A stretch of 64,000 bases of DNA from Pseudorhizobium banfieldiae (GCF_000967425.1 NZ_FO082820.1:3007501-3071500), one strand, 5' to 3'. Shown: positions 45,146 to 54,240, counted from the first letter of the stretch. Notes: a model not told the origin generated them from the sequence alone. Made by a program: numbers and translations.

Positions 45146-46177
45146 ATGAAGACATTCGTGATCGCCGAAATCGGCGTCAATCATAACGGCAGTCTTGATT
45201 TGGCCTTGAAGCTCGTTGATGCGGCTGCAACGGCAGGCGCGCAGGCAGCAAAGTTTCAGACCTTCAAGGCAGATACGATCACCGCGCGCAACACCGCGAC
45301 GGTTGCCTATCAAAAGGTCGCCGGGGGTGACGACCAGCACACTATGCTTAAAAAGCTCGAACTAAGCGATGAGGATCACCACAAGATTGCGGCGCACTGC
45401 GCCGATCGTGGGATAGAGTTTATGTCGACAGCGTTCGATAGCGCTTCCCTCGATCTGCTGTGCACCATCGGCATTCGCCGCATCAAGGTGCCTTCCGGTG
45501 AGGTGACGAACATCCCCTATCTGCAGGACTGCGCGCGGCGCGGATTGCCTGTCATCTTGTCGACCGGGATGGCCGATTTACGTGAGGTGCGTGCAGCAGT
45601 GCAGACCCTACATGAAGCCATGCCCGCGCATCTGCCCAAGGATCCTGGGGGCCTCCCCCGGCTGGTGGTTCTTCATTGTACAAGTGCCTACCCAACAGCG
45701 CTGGACGACGTGAATCTGCGTGCAATGGCGACCATGGCGGCGGAACTTGGCGTTCCGGTTGGATATTCAGATCACACACAGGGCATTCTTGTACCGCCGA
45801 TTGCCGTCGCATCCGGTGCACTTGTTATTGAAAAACATGTCACCCTCGACCGCACCATGGCGGGGCCGGATCATGCGGCGTCCCTGGAGCCGAACGAGCT
45901 ACGGGCAATGATCGACTCGATTGCAACGGTAGAGGCGATCATGGGCGACGGCCATAAGGTACCGCGCGCAGCCGAACTGGAAGCTCGTTCACTCGTTAGA
46001 CGGGGTGTGAAAGCGGCACGAGACCTTGAGGCGGGAGAAGTTCTGGGGATGGAGGACTGCGTTCTCTTGCGCCCTGCAACAGGCATCTCTCCGGCCGATT
46101 TTTCCCGATTGCCCGGGATGCGCCTGAGCCGCTCTGTCAAGATGGGTGAGCCGCTCGACTGGTCGATGCTGGATTGA
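45146..46177 (+). CDS. Nonulosonic acid synthase (NeuB/LegI-like)
   Basis: A 343-residue synthase that condenses phosphoenolpyruvate with a 6-carbon N-acyl sugar to make a nonulosonic acid. The TIM-barrel part starts FVIAEIGVNHNGSLDLALKL and contains AKFQTFKAD, KVPSGEVTNIPYL, LHCTSAYP and GYSDHT. The C-terminal antifreeze-like SAF domain is at about 285-343 (SLVRRGVKAARDLEAGEVL). ATG 45146 has GGAG a few bases upstream and gives the usual start; the frame opens slightly earlier at 45122. Neighbours point to the legionaminate version. Confidence 0.93.
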   Translation: MKTFVIAEIGVNHNGSLDLALKLVDAAATAGAQAAKFQTFKADTITARNTATVAYQKVAGGDDQHTMLKKLELSDEDHHKIAAHCADRGIEFMSTAFDSASLDLLCTIGIRRIKVPSGEVTNIPYLQDCARRGLPVILSTGMADLREVRAAVQTLHEAMPAHLPKDPGGLPRLVVLHCTSAYPTALDDVNLRAMATMAAELGVPVGYSDHTQGILVPPIAVASGALVIEKHVTLDRTMAGPDHAASLEPNELRAMIDSIATVEAIMGDGHKVPRAAELEARSLVRRGVKAARDLEAGEVLGMEDCVLLRPATGISPADFSRLPGMRLSRSVKMGEPLDWSMLD

Positions 46178-46238
46178 CAATGAAGTGGGCGGCTAGTAGC
46201 GCAACGCTAAAATCGAGAAACTACAAGAAGGTCCCAGT

Positions 46239-47561
46239 ATGATTTATCCCGATCCCCGGAGAGAATCGATCGACCTGTCGCTGTACGGCCCAGACGTGGC
46301 ACCGAGTGCAACTAAGTATGGTCTTCCTCAACACGTTCAATTTTGCCGTAAATGCGTGATCTCGAATCAGCGGCCGAATTCGGCGGTCGAGTACAAGCAC
46401 ACGGCTGAGAGTAAGAAGACCGTAATTGCTTTCGACGATGAGGGCGTCTGCGACGCCTGCCGCAATGCCGAGCGCAAGCACGCGGTGATTGATTGGGATC
46501 GCCGCCGCGCCGAACTGGTCGCACTGTGCGACAGGTACCGCTCACGCAACGGCTCCTATGACTGCCTCGTTCCCGGCTCCGGCGGCAAGGATTCGTTCTA
46601 CCAGTCGTGGATGCTGAAATACGAATTTGGCATGAACCCGTTAACCTGCACCTGGGCCCCGCACATTTACACCGACTGGGGCTGGCGTAATTTCAACCGC
46701 TGGATTCACTCCGGCTTCGACAACTATCTCATGACGCCGAATGGCCGCGTCAAACGCCTGATGACGCGGCTGGCCGTGGAAAACCTGTTTCACCCGTTTC
46801 AGCCCTTCATCATCGGCCAGAAGGGCTTCGCGCCGGGCTTCGCGGCAAAGATGGGCATCCCGCTGATATTCTACGGCGAGAACGAGGCGGAATATGGCAA
46901 CCCGATCGCCGACAACGAAAGCGCTAAGCGCGACTACGACTATTTCTCGATGGCCTCTGATGAGGAGACCTATCTGGGCGGCGTGTCCGTCGCCGATCTC
47001 CAGTCGAAATTCGGCGTCCGCAAGGCGGATCTGTCCGCATACATGCCGTCTGATCCACGCATTCTGGAAGAAAAGGGAATCGAGGTCCACTATCTCGGCT
47101 ACTATTTGAAGTGGCACCCGCAGGCGGCGTATTACTTCGCCGTCGAGCACGGCGGCTTCGAGGCCTCGCCGGAACGTACTCCCGGCACGTATTCCAAGTA
47201 CAACTCGATTGACGACCGTATCGACGACCTGCACTATTATACCACCCATGTGAAGTTCGGCATTGGTCGCACCAGCTACGATGCTGCGCAGGAGATCCGC
47301 TCTGGCGACATCGAGCGCGAGGAAGGCGTGGCGCTTGTAAAGCGCTATGACGGCGAGTTCCCCGAGCGCTTCGCCGAAGAACTGTTCGAGTATCTGAGCC
47401 TGCCGTCCGAGATGTTCCCGGAGGCTTCCGCCCAGTTCGAAGATCCTATTATGGATCGCGACTACTTCGACGCCCTCGCCAACCGGTTTCGTTCACCGCA
47501 TCTTTGGGCCTATGACAACGGCGAGTGGAAGCTGCGCCGCACCGTCTTCCAGGAAAACTGA
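46239..47561 (+). CDS. N-acetyl sugar amidotransferase (WbuX/WbpG family)
   Basis: A 440-residue adenylating amidotransferase. Two zinc-type CxxC pairs lie near the N-terminus (FCRKCVIS and VCDACRN). The PP-loop ATP-binding motif is VPGSGGKDSFYQSW (about residues 108-122). Further on, CTWAPHIYTDWG and FYGENEAEYGNP are conserved. WbpG with HisH2/HisF2 converts an acetamido group to an acetamidino group in Pseudomonas O-antigen sugars. Here the HisF- and HisH-like genes follow at once, supporting the same chemistry, probably on the nonulosonate or a diamino sugar. Confidence 0.9.
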   Translation: MIYPDPRRESIDLSLYGPDVAPSATKYGLPQHVQFCRKCVISNQRPNSAVEYKHTAESKKTVIAFDDEGVCDACRNAERKHAVIDWDRRRAELVALCDRYRSRNGSYDCLVPGSGGKDSFYQSWMLKYEFGMNPLTCTWAPHIYTDWGWRNFNRWIHSGFDNYLMTPNGRVKRLMTRLAVENLFHPFQPFIIGQKGFAPGFAAKMGIPLIFYGENEAEYGNPIADNESAKRDYDYFSMASDEETYLGGVSVADLQSKFGVRKADLSAYMPSDPRILEEKGIEVHYLGYYLKWHPQAAYYFAVEHGGFEASPERTPGTYSKYNSIDDRIDDLHYYTTHVKFGIGRTSYDAAQEIRSGDIEREEGVALVKRYDGEFPERFAEELFEYLSLPSEMFPEASAQFEDPIMDRDYFDALANRFRSPHLWAYDNGEWKLRRTVFQEN

Positions 47562-47569
47562 GACCCATA

Positions 47570-48346
47570 ATGAATAGAAGGCTGATTGCACGCCTCGACG
47601 TGAAGATGGAGCACCTGATCAAGGGCATACATCTGGAAGGCTGGCGAAAAGTGGGGGACCCCAAGAAGCGCGCGAAGCTGTACTACGAGCAAGGTGCCGA
47701 TGAGCTCCTCTACATGGACGTCGTTGCCAGCCTTTATGGCCGGAATAACCTTTCGGGCATCGTGCGCGAAGTCGCCTCGGAAGTCTTCATCCCGATTACA
47801 GTGGGCGGTGGCATCCGCAGCTTGGAGGCAGTCCGGGAGATGCTGTCGGTCGGTGCCGACAAGGTCGCCGTCAACACGGCCGCCACGCAGGATCCTGACA
47901 TCTTGCGCGCGATCTCCGATACCTACGGCTCGCAGGCCACCGTTCTGTCGATCGAGGCGAAGAAGCAGGTAACCGGCGGCTGGGAAGCTATGACCGACAA
48001 CGGCCGCAACCATTCGGGCCGCGACGCAGTGGCCTGGGCTGTCGAGGGTCAAAAGCTTGGCGCGGGTGAGCTTCTCGTCACCTCCATCGACCAAGACGGA
48101 ACCGGTCGCGGCATGGATGCGGCACTGATCTCCGCTATCGCCCGCGAGGTCGACATTCCGGTCATCGCATCCGGCGGTGTAGGCAATCCGCGCCACGTTG
48201 TCGACGTGCTGAAGAACCCGGACGTCAGTGCCGTCGCCGTCGCCCGTGATCTGCACCTTGAAAAGCACACGCTCGGCGATTTCCGCGATGCCTGCCACGC
48301 AGCGGGCATCAGCACTCGGCACGTAGGACTGGAGAAGGTGGCATGA
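47570..48346 (+). CDS. HisF-like subunit of sugar amidotransferase system (WbuZ type)
   Basis: A 258-residue (beta/alpha)8 barrel paralogous to HisF but starting [22 protein letters not shown], which is the WbuZ/HisF2 signature and not that of true HisF. The catalytic aspartates are kept in ARLDVK and [11 protein letters not shown], and the phosphate-binding ends in TVGGGIRS and ASGGVGN. It probably channels ammonia from the HisH-like glutaminase to the WbuX-type enzyme. ATG 47570 is chosen; the frame is open to 47525 within the upstream gene. It overlaps the next gene by 4 nt. Confidence 0.9.
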   Translation: MNRRLIARLDVKMEHLIKGIHLEGWRKVGDPKKRAKLYYEQGADELLYMDVVASLYGRNNLSGIVREVASEVFIPITVGGGIRSLEAVREMLSVGADKVAVNTAATQDPDILRAISDTYGSQATVLSIEAKKQVTGGWEAMTDNGRNHSGRDAVAWAVEGQKLGAGELLVTSIDQDGTGRGMDAALISAIAREVDIPVIASGGVGNPRHVVDVLKNPDVSAVAVARDLHLEKHTLGDFRDACHAAGISTRHVGLEKVA

Positions 48347-48984
48347 GCGGCACAATCGTCGTCAACTACGGCATCGGAAACGTCTTCTCGGTTTGCAACG
48401 CATTGCGCGCCATCGGCAGCGAGGCGGAGTTGACGGGCGACCTAATGGCCATCCGTAACGCTGACCGCCTGATCTTGCCGGGCGTCGGCGCATTTGCACG
48501 CGCCATGGACGCACTTCACAGCAAGGGAATCTCCGACGCACTGCGGGAATTCGTTTCTACCGGGCGCCCATTCTTGGGCATCTGCATTGGCATGCAGGTG
48601 CTTATGGACCGCTCCAGCGAGTTTGGCAACACCGAAGGGCTGGGCTTCGTGCCCGGCTCCGTCGAGCGCATCGCGCCACAGAGTCCATCAGGCCAGCATC
48701 TGCGCGTGCCGCATATCGGCTGGGCGTCGCTCCTACCATCGAACGGCGAGGACTGGGAGGCAACGCCGCTCGAAGGCGCGAATGAGACGGGCGATGCCGT
48801 CTACTTCGTCCACTCCTATCATTGCATTCCGGCCGATCCGGCCCAGCGCATCGCGCATGTTGACTATGACGGGCTTGAGGTAACCGCGGCGATACGTCGG
48901 GACAATATCATCGGGCTGCAGTTCCATCCAGAGCGCAGCGGCCGGGCCGGCCAAAGGATCCTCGAACGCTTCCTCGCGACATGA
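48343..48984 (+). CDS. HisH-like glutaminase subunit (WbuY type)
   Basis: A 213-residue class I glutamine amidotransferase. The start IVVNYGIGNVFSVCNAL is HisH-like. The nucleophile cysteine lies in FLGICIGMQVLMD (about residue 84), and the His-Glu pair in LQFHPERSG near the end. It supplies ammonia to the amidination system with the two preceding genes and is unlikely to serve histidine synthesis, because other his genes are absent and the locus is for glycans. The start overlaps the HisF-like stop, and its stop overlaps the next start. Confidence 0.9.
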   Translation: MSGTIVVNYGIGNVFSVCNALRAIGSEAELTGDLMAIRNADRLILPGVGAFARAMDALHSKGISDALREFVSTGRPFLGICIGMQVLMDRSSEFGNTEGLGFVPGSVERIAPQSPSGQHLRVPHIGWASLLPSNGEDWEATPLEGANETGDAVYFVHSYHCIPADPAQRIAHVDYDGLEVTAAIRRDNIIGLQFHPERSGRAGQRILERFLAT

Positions 48985-49625
48985 CGAGACGGATCGTCTG
49001 CATTGGCGGTGGCGGGCATGCCGTCGTCGTGATCGATGCCTTGCAGGCAATTGTGAGCACCGCCGCTGATATGGAGATCGCCGGATTCACCGACGAAACG
49101 GGCGCTGCGCAACCTATTCTCGGTCTGCCGTGCATCGGGACGGATGCGGATCTTCCGCATCTTGTTGCCTCACGCCTCCTCACTCATTACATCGTCGCGG
49201 TCGGCTCAACTAGGGGTGGGGGCGAGCTGCGCACGCGGCTCTTCATTGCGGGCGAAGCCGCCGGCCTCGCGCCCCTTACCGCAATTCACCCGTCAGCGAT
49301 CGTTGCCAGGTCGGCGCTTATCGGCGAGGGCACCATCGTGATGGCAGGTGCTGTGATCCAGCCCCGAGTCGAAATTGGCCGCAACGTTATCGTTAACACG
49401 CGCGCCTCCATCGACCACGACTGCCGGATCGGCGATCATGTCCATGTTGCCCCCGGCGCCGTCTTGTCGGGCGGCATTTTACTTGAGGACGGTTGCCACG
49501 TCGGAGCCGGCGCAGTCATCCTGCAGAACCTGCGCATCGAGCGCGGCGCGACTGTCGCCGCCGGGTCAACGGTGGTCCGCGGGGTAGCAGCCGGAGCCTT
49601 GGTCAAGGGAACGCCGGCGCGCTAA
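48981..49625 (+). CDS. NeuD/PglD-like sugar O- or N-acetyltransferase
   Basis: A 214-residue left-handed beta-helix acetyltransferase with a Rossmann-like N-terminal nucleotide-sugar domain (IVCIGGGGHAVVVIDAL). The catalytic histidine is in NTRASIDHDCRIGDHVH. Hexapeptide repeats follow, ending ALVKGTPAR. Family members N-acetylate UDP-4-amino sugars (PglD, LegH) or O-acetylate sialic acid (NeuD). In this LegC-containing locus it is the best LegH candidate, acetylating the amine that LegC adds. Confidence 0.88.
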   Translation: MTRRIVCIGGGGHAVVVIDALQAIVSTAADMEIAGFTDETGAAQPILGLPCIGTDADLPHLVASRLLTHYIVAVGSTRGGGELRTRLFIAGEAAGLAPLTAIHPSAIVARSALIGEGTIVMAGAVIQPRVEIGRNVIVNTRASIDHDCRIGDHVHVAPGAVLSGGILLEDGCHVGAGAVILQNLRIERGATVAAGSTVVRGVAAGALVKGTPAR

Positions 49626-49662
49626 TGGCAAGTACACGGGGCCGCAAAAGGTCAGGAACAGA

Positions 49663-50724
49663 ATGGACACGAGCACGCTGAAATCGATCAGTTTGAGCGA
49701 GACGCACAAGCTCGCTGACGCCGTCGCCCGCATCGAGGCGAGTGGCGGCCAGATCGCGCTGGTCGTCGATGAGCAATTCCGCCTGATCGGCACAATCACC
49801 GATGGGGACATCCGACGCGCGATCCTGCGAGGCGCGACGCTGGAATCCACCGCCGGCGACGTGATGCACCGCCATCCTCGCTCCGTCCCGCTCGGCACCC
49901 CGATGGCCGAAATCGCCGCCATTCTGAAGCGCGAGATGATCTTCCAGATGCCAGTGGTGGACGCAGAGGGTGTTGTGGTCGGCCTGCACCTCGCTGACCA
50001 GATTGAGCTCCCCGATCCCGCCGCGCACCGGGTCGTCATCATGGCAGGTGGGCTCGGCACGCGCCTGCGCCCGATCACTGAGACGGTGCCGAAGCCGATG
50101 ATTGAGGTGGGCGGGCGCCCGATTTTGGAGCGAATTCTGGAGCGTTTCCGCGAGCAGGGCTTCCGTCAGGTGTCACTGTGTGTCAATCATCTCGCCGGAA
50201 TCATCGAGGGCCATTTTGGCGACGGCGCGGCGTTTGGCCTTCAGATCGACTATGTCCGCGAAACCAAGCGCATGGGCACTGCCGGGGCGCTGTCGCTGCT
50301 GGGGGAGCGGCCGGAAAAGCCGCTGATCGTGATGAACGGCGATATCCTCACATCAATAAACTTCGGCCAAATGCTGGCCTTCCACTACGAGAACGCCGCG
50401 CTGGCGACGATGGGCCTTAACCGCTACCAATATCAGGTGCCTTACGGCGTGGTGGACGTGAGAAAACACCACATCACTGGCTTTTCGGAAAAACCGGTCT
50501 TCGACTTCTTCGTCAACGCCGGCATCTACGTCATCAGTCCCGAGATCTTGGACCTGATCCCGCCCGATCGCTTTTTCGACATGCCCTCCCTCTTCGACCA
50601 AGTCCACCCCGACCGCCGGGTCGCGTTCCCCTTGCACGAATATTGGCTTGATGTCGGAAAGCCAGACGATCTGAGCCGCGCTATTGATGCGTTCGGCGAA
50701 AGCGAGCCGAGGTCGGCGACGTGA
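49663..50724 (+). CDS. CBS-domain nucleotidyltransferase (PtmE/LegE-like)
   Basis: A 353-residue protein with a CBS pair (about residues 10-115; GTITDGDIRRAIL) and a nucleotidyltransferase domain starting VVIMAGGLGTRLRPITETVPKPM (motif given in parts: VVIMAGGLGTRLRP, VPKPMIEVGG). VMNGDILTS and a terminal EYWLDVGKPDDL are typical. PtmE of Campylobacter makes GDP-GlcN, feeding a GDP-linked legionaminic pathway; a like role is proposed here. ATG 49663 is chosen. It overlaps the next gene by 4 nt. Confidence 0.85.
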   Translation: MDTSTLKSISLSETHKLADAVARIEASGGQIALVVDEQFRLIGTITDGDIRRAILRGATLESTAGDVMHRHPRSVPLGTPMAEIAAILKREMIFQMPVVDAEGVVVGLHLADQIELPDPAAHRVVIMAGGLGTRLRPITETVPKPMIEVGGRPILERILERFREQGFRQVSLCVNHLAGIIEGHFGDGAAFGLQIDYVRETKRMGTAGALSLLGERPEKPLIVMNGDILTSINFGQMLAFHYENAALATMGLNRYQYQVPYGVVDVRKHHITGFSEKPVFDFFVNAGIYVISPEILDLIPPDRFFDMPSLFDQVHPDRRVAFPLHEYWLDVGKPDDLSRAIDAFGESEPRSAT

Positions 50725-52115
50725 CAGCGCGCTCAGTTATCGTCCGGTTTGCCGATGGCCGTTCCGTTGATGGTTGGAGCCTGCGGGAGGAATTATCCGC
50801 AGACGTTTTCCAACGGCAAGCGCATTACGATCTGGCAGGTGCGTACGCGCAGGCAATATGCACCTCCCCCGGGGTTGAACCGGTGCTACATAATCTGCTG
50901 GCTCTGAAGTCGCCCCTTATTCGCGATGTGAGTGCAGCATTGTTCGTCTTTGAAAGAGATCCAGAAGCCGTCACGGAACTGCAGGTAGCGCCGAACATCA
51001 GTGCCGTTTTGAGACGCTTCCGGCCTCAGATGCCGATCGTTGAGAATCAGAGCCTTAACGCGGAACTGGTCAGCAGAAGGGCAGCCTTGACAACAGCAGC
51101 AAAAGCGATCGCTCACCGTCTTTATAGGATGAGGCGGAGGCCCTATGTCGGGGGTAAGGCGGTGGTTCGCGCGTGGGTCGAAGTGACGCTGAAGATGTAC
51201 GCACGTGAGGTCAAGAACGCTCAGGTTCGCGTTTTCCCCTTTCCGCTCAATCGGCACCGCCAGAAGGAATTCCTCGACGAGTTGAGGCGCCAGCGGATCG
51301 ACTGGACGCGAGATGGCCTGCCCTATCGTCTTTCCTCAGCAGCCGGTCTCATTGCTGCCGGGGGAAACGACCGTGCTCTCGCCATGGCGAAGTTCGAACG
51401 CGACGCGTTTGTCGACTTTGCTTCGGAGGTCGTCCGATCTGGCGCTGGGCCTGTCTTCACGAGCGACGAGTTCGAGCTTGGTGCCGTAGCCGCAGGTCAG
51501 GCATTCCGCGTGGCCGGCCTGCACTATGTGAACTCAGCTCATGGTGTTGGATTTTATTGTCCGCGCACGGCCTACAGTCACTTCAGGTACCTTACGGCCA
51601 GCCAGCGAGAATTTTACGGCCGGAGCTCTCCGGAAACGCAATTCGTACCTCGGCAGACCGCTAACTTCGTTCTGGCGGAACCGCCGTCTCCGACGAACGG
51701 CCGCGCGTCAGTGGTTTTCGTTCATCAGGACTTCCGCGGTGCGGGGCTGCCGGCGGAAGCCGATGTAGAAGAACAGATCATGGAACGCTTAGACGCGCTG
51801 AAGCTTCCGGCCCATGTCTCCAAATATGTGAAGGTACATCCCAATGCGAACCCTCAGCACCTAAGCGGAAGATTGAGAGACTGCAGTGTTGCTACAGAGT
51901 GGAATCATATTGAGTTTGGCCGCTGCCTCTTCTTGATGATCAATTCCACCGCGTTCTATGATCTGATCGGCGCGGGGGACATCGCCGTTTTCAAGGACGT
52001 CTCCTTCTCCCCTGAGCTCTATCTGGAAGGCGAGTATCAACATTTCGATCTGCAAACCCTTGCACCAACGATCGAAGGCTGGGTGAAATCCCACGGTGCA
52101 GCGAGGCGGGAGTGA
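50721..52115 (+). CDS. Putative glycosyltransferase of unrecognised family
   Basis: A 464-residue soluble protein not placed in a named family. Features hinting at a GT-B transferase are YVNSAHGVGFYCPRT in the middle (similar in style to the His-Gly loop of capsule and teichoic polymerases), SKYVKVHPNANPQHL near residue 372, and a LFLMINSTAFYDLIGAGD element followed by an acidic segment, as in nucleotide-binding C-terminal halves. The N-terminal third is basic and helical. The gene lies between PtmE-like and acetyltransferase genes with 4-nt overlaps, so it belongs to the glycan operon. It may transfer the nonulosonate from its CMP form (inference). Confidence 0.6.
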   Translation: MTARSVIVRFADGRSVDGWSLREELSADVFQRQAHYDLAGAYAQAICTSPGVEPVLHNLLALKSPLIRDVSAALFVFERDPEAVTELQVAPNISAVLRRFRPQMPIVENQSLNAELVSRRAALTTAAKAIAHRLYRMRRRPYVGGKAVVRAWVEVTLKMYAREVKNAQVRVFPFPLNRHRQKEFLDELRRQRIDWTRDGLPYRLSSAAGLIAAGGNDRALAMAKFERDAFVDFASEVVRSGAGPVFTSDEFELGAVAAGQAFRVAGLHYVNSAHGVGFYCPRTAYSHFRYLTASQREFYGRSSPETQFVPRQTANFVLAEPPSPTNGRASVVFVHQDFRGAGLPAEADVEEQIMERLDALKLPAHVSKYVKVHPNANPQHLSGRLRDCSVATEWNHIEFGRCLFLMINSTAFYDLIGAGDIAVFKDVSFSPELYLEGEYQHFDLQTLAPTIEGWVKSHGAARRE

Positions 52116-52648
52116 TGAGAGTTCGTCTTAAGCGACTTGCGATAAGAACGCTCACATGGTTCCAGATTAATCTAATCTACGACTTTCGTGAGGTCGGCGA
52201 GAACGTTCGTTTAGGCAAGCGATTGTTTGTCTCCAAAGGCCGCGTATCTGTTGGAACAGATGTTTATATCGGCGCTTACTCATACCTGGACGGAGACATT
52301 TCAATCGGAAATGATGTCATGTTGGCAAACAATGTTGCCATTGTTGGAGGTGACCACATCTTTCGCACCCCAGGAATAGCCACATTCGCCGCGCCGCGAG
52401 AACATTGGCGCCGAACCACGATCGAAGACAATTGCTGGATCGGTCATGGGGCCATTATCCTCAACGGTATCACGATGGGCCAAGGCGCGATCGTAGCAGC
52501 GGGTTCAGTTGTAACGAGGAATGTTGCCCCCTACAGTATCGTCGCGGGCAACCCAGCCAGCGCTCTTGGCAATAGATTTGACGAGGAACAGCAACGCCAA
52601 CATGAAGCACTTTTGGGGCTAAAGAGGCCCCTGGCGAGGTCGCCTTGA
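52115..52648 (+). CDS. Hexapeptide-repeat acetyltransferase (WbbJ/Cap-type)
   Basis: About 177 residues of left-handed beta-helix O-acetyltransferase. The amphipathic basic start is MRVRLKRLAIRTL. The active-site histidine region is NNVAIVGGDHIFRTPG, then NCWIGHGAIILNGITMGQGA and SIVAGNPA close the helix. It likely adds acetyl groups to a sugar of the repeat unit. ATG 52115 is used; GTG 52112 directly before it is equally possible. The ORF overlaps the preceding stop and the following TTG start. Confidence 0.85.
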   Translation: MRVRLKRLAIRTLTWFQINLIYDFREVGENVRLGKRLFVSKGRVSVGTDVYIGAYSYLDGDISIGNDVMLANNVAIVGGDHIFRTPGIATFAAPREHWRRTTIEDNCWIGHGAIILNGITMGQGAIVAAGSVVTRNVAPYSIVAGNPASALGNRFDEEQQRQHEALLGLKRPLARSP

Positions 52649-52969
52649 GAACCGTGATCGTGCACGATAGAACGCCGAGCGACGATCGCCTCGCTTACTG
52701 GCTGGGTGTTCTGGCCGCAATTCCTATAAGCTATCCGACCGTACCCTATTACTTGTTTGCATTCGCTATCCTTTTGATTTGCGTTATGGCACTGTTCATG
52801 CGGATGACGAGGCCGCTCAGTGATATTGCGCTCTTCGCCGCCGCAGCCGGCATTTTGATGTGCGCTATTGCCATTCTGTCCAGCCTTTCCAGCCCCTATC
52901 GGGAATTGCTCGACCCCGCCCGGATTAGCACAACGAGTTTTTTCTACCTCTTTTTTATCTGCGGTCTTG
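52645..52969 (+). pseudogene. O-antigen polymerase/ligase, N-terminal part (split by IS)
   Basis: The first 108 codons of a polytopic protein, starting at TTG (MRTVIVHDRTPSDDRL), with helices such as PYYLFAFAILLICVMALFM and FFYLFFICGL. The frame then enters the insertion element and stops artificially at 53013 after about 15 foreign residues. If the element and one TTG target copy are removed, codon 108 joins in frame to 54257 (GL-AIVNYGRFF), restoring a protein of about 391 residues. As it stands the gene is interrupted. Confidence 0.85.
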
Positions 52970-52982
52970 AGAGGTGGCTCGG
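52970..52982 (+). repeat. Left terminal inverted repeat of the IS
   Basis: AGAGGTGGCTCGG, matched exactly on the opposite strand at 54241-54253. The 9 bases at 52987-52995 continue the similarity with one mismatch. Confidence 0.88.
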
Positions 52983-53030
52983 TTTGTCTGAACAGTTTCG
53001 GGCGTTTTGCTAAGTGGATTTCCGCCTCGA

Positions 53031-53861
53031 TTATGCCGCCACCATCATTGGTGCCAGCGCGTTGAAGTAGGCCTGATCCGGCGTCTGCCGGTCAAGGGAT
53101 GAATGTGGGCGTCTGGCGTTGTAAAAGGTCAGATATCGGCCAATGCCGACGCGGGCCTCGGACACAGTCTTGTAGGCATGGAGGTAGACTTCCTCATATT
53201 TGATCGAACGCCAGAGCCGCTCGACGAAGACATTGTCCCGCCACGCGCCCTTGCCATCCATCGAGATGGCGATCTCCGCCTTCTTCAGCACGGCAGTGAA
53301 GTCGATGGAGGTGAACTGCGATCCCTGATCCGTATTGAAGATATCGGGCTTGCCATAACGAGCAAGTGCCTCTTCGACGGCTTCGATGCAGAAGGCTGCT
53401 TCCATTGTGATCGACAGCCGCCATGACAGGACCTTCCGGCTGAACCAGTCGACGACGGCGCAGAGATAGACGAAGCCCCGCGCCATCGGAACATATGTCA
53501 GGTCCATCGCCCAGACCTGGTTGGGTCTCGTGACCGCCAGCTTGCGCAGAAGATAGGGGTAGATTTTGTGCCCAGGCGCTGGTTTCGAGGTGTTTGGGCG
53601 GCGATAGATCGCCTCAATGCCCATCTTCTTCATCAGCGTGGCGACGTGCAGCCGCCCAGCTTCCAGCCCTTCTCCTCTTAAGAGCCCTTGCAACATCCGA
53701 CTTCCCGCGAACGGGTAGTCGAGATGCAGTTCATCGATCCGCCGCATCAGGGCAAGGTCGCCATCAGGCGCCGGACGTGGAGAATAGTAGACGCTGCCAC
53801 GGCTGAAGCCGAGAAGCTTCGCCTGGCGCACCACGGATAGCTTGTGCTCGCGGACGATCAT
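53031..53861 (-). CDS. IS3-family transposase OrfB (DDE integrase)
   Basis: A 276-residue catalytic part. An HTH-21-like N-terminal region is followed by the rve integrase core. The DDE triad is visible as Asp in VWAMDLTYVP, Asp in FNTDQGSQFTS, and Glu in DNVFVERLWRSIKYEE, with about 35 residues between the last two. The ATG overlaps the OrfA stop (ATGA). OrfA ends GGA AAG AAA TGA, a sequence on which -1 slippage could make the OrfAB fusion, as in other IS3 elements. Confidence 0.96.
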   Translation of the reverse strand: MIVREHKLSVVRQAKLLGFSRGSVYYSPRPAPDGDLALMRRIDELHLDYPFAGSRMLQGLLRGEGLEAGRLHVATLMKKMGIEAIYRRPNTSKPAPGHKIYPYLLRKLAVTRPNQVWAMDLTYVPMARGFVYLCAVVDWFSRKVLSWRLSITMEAAFCIEAVEEALARYGKPDIFNTDQGSQFTSIDFTAVLKKAEIAISMDGKGAWRDNVFVERLWRSIKYEEVYLHAYKTVSEARVGIGRYLTFYNARRPHSSLDRQTPDQAYFNALAPMMVAA

Positions 53862-54190
53862 TTCTTTCCGCCCAGCAATCCCGCCTTGCCGAGCGCACCG
53901 GATAAAAAATCATTCTCCAGTGTCAGTTCGCCGATCTTGGCGTGCAGCGTTTTGACGTCGACGGTCGGACCCGCTGGTTCCGTCCTCGTTCCATCGCCGA
54001 AAACGCCTGTCGCCCCCTCAAGAAGCTGGTCTTTCCACTGTTTGATCTGGTTGGCGTGCACGTCGAACTGCTGGGACAATTCCACCAGCGTCTGCTCACC
54101 TCGAATGGCGGCGAGCGCCACCTTTGCCTTGAAAGCCGGGCTGTGGTTCCGGCGGGGTCGTCTCGTCATGGTCTCTCCTGTTCCCGGCAT
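53858..54190 (-). CDS. IS3-family transposase OrfA
   Basis: A 110-residue DNA-binding subunit. An HTH_Tnp_1-like domain covers about residues 10-55 (PAFKAKVALAAIRGEQTLVE, then QFDVHANQIKQWK). A short leucine-zipper-like helix precedes the end (LHAKIGELTLENDFL). It binds the terminal repeats and, alone or fused to OrfB by frameshifting, controls transposition. The start is 63 nt from the element's outer end. Confidence 0.95.
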   Translation of the reverse strand: MPGTGETMTRRPRRNHSPAFKAKVALAAIRGEQTLVELSQQFDVHANQIKQWKDQLLEGATGVFGDGTRTEPAGPTVDVKTLHAKIGELTLENDFLSGALGKAGLLGGKK

Positions 54191-54240
54191 CTAAGCCGAA
54201 GTCAGGCAGAAATTCCACTTATCCTAGCTGTGCAGATTTC

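Noticed and set aside
44768..45340. A 190-codon minus-strand frame over the divergent region and the start of the NeuB-like gene
   Set aside because: It has no family resemblance and low-complexity Arg/Cys-rich translation, and it overlaps the strong NeuB N-terminus on the other strand. It is a shadow frame.
47570..48984. Possibility that these are the histidine-pathway hisF and hisH
   Set aside because: The HisF-like protein has the WbuZ-type start, no other his genes are present, and the pair directly follows a WbuX/WbpG-type amidotransferase inside a glycan locus.
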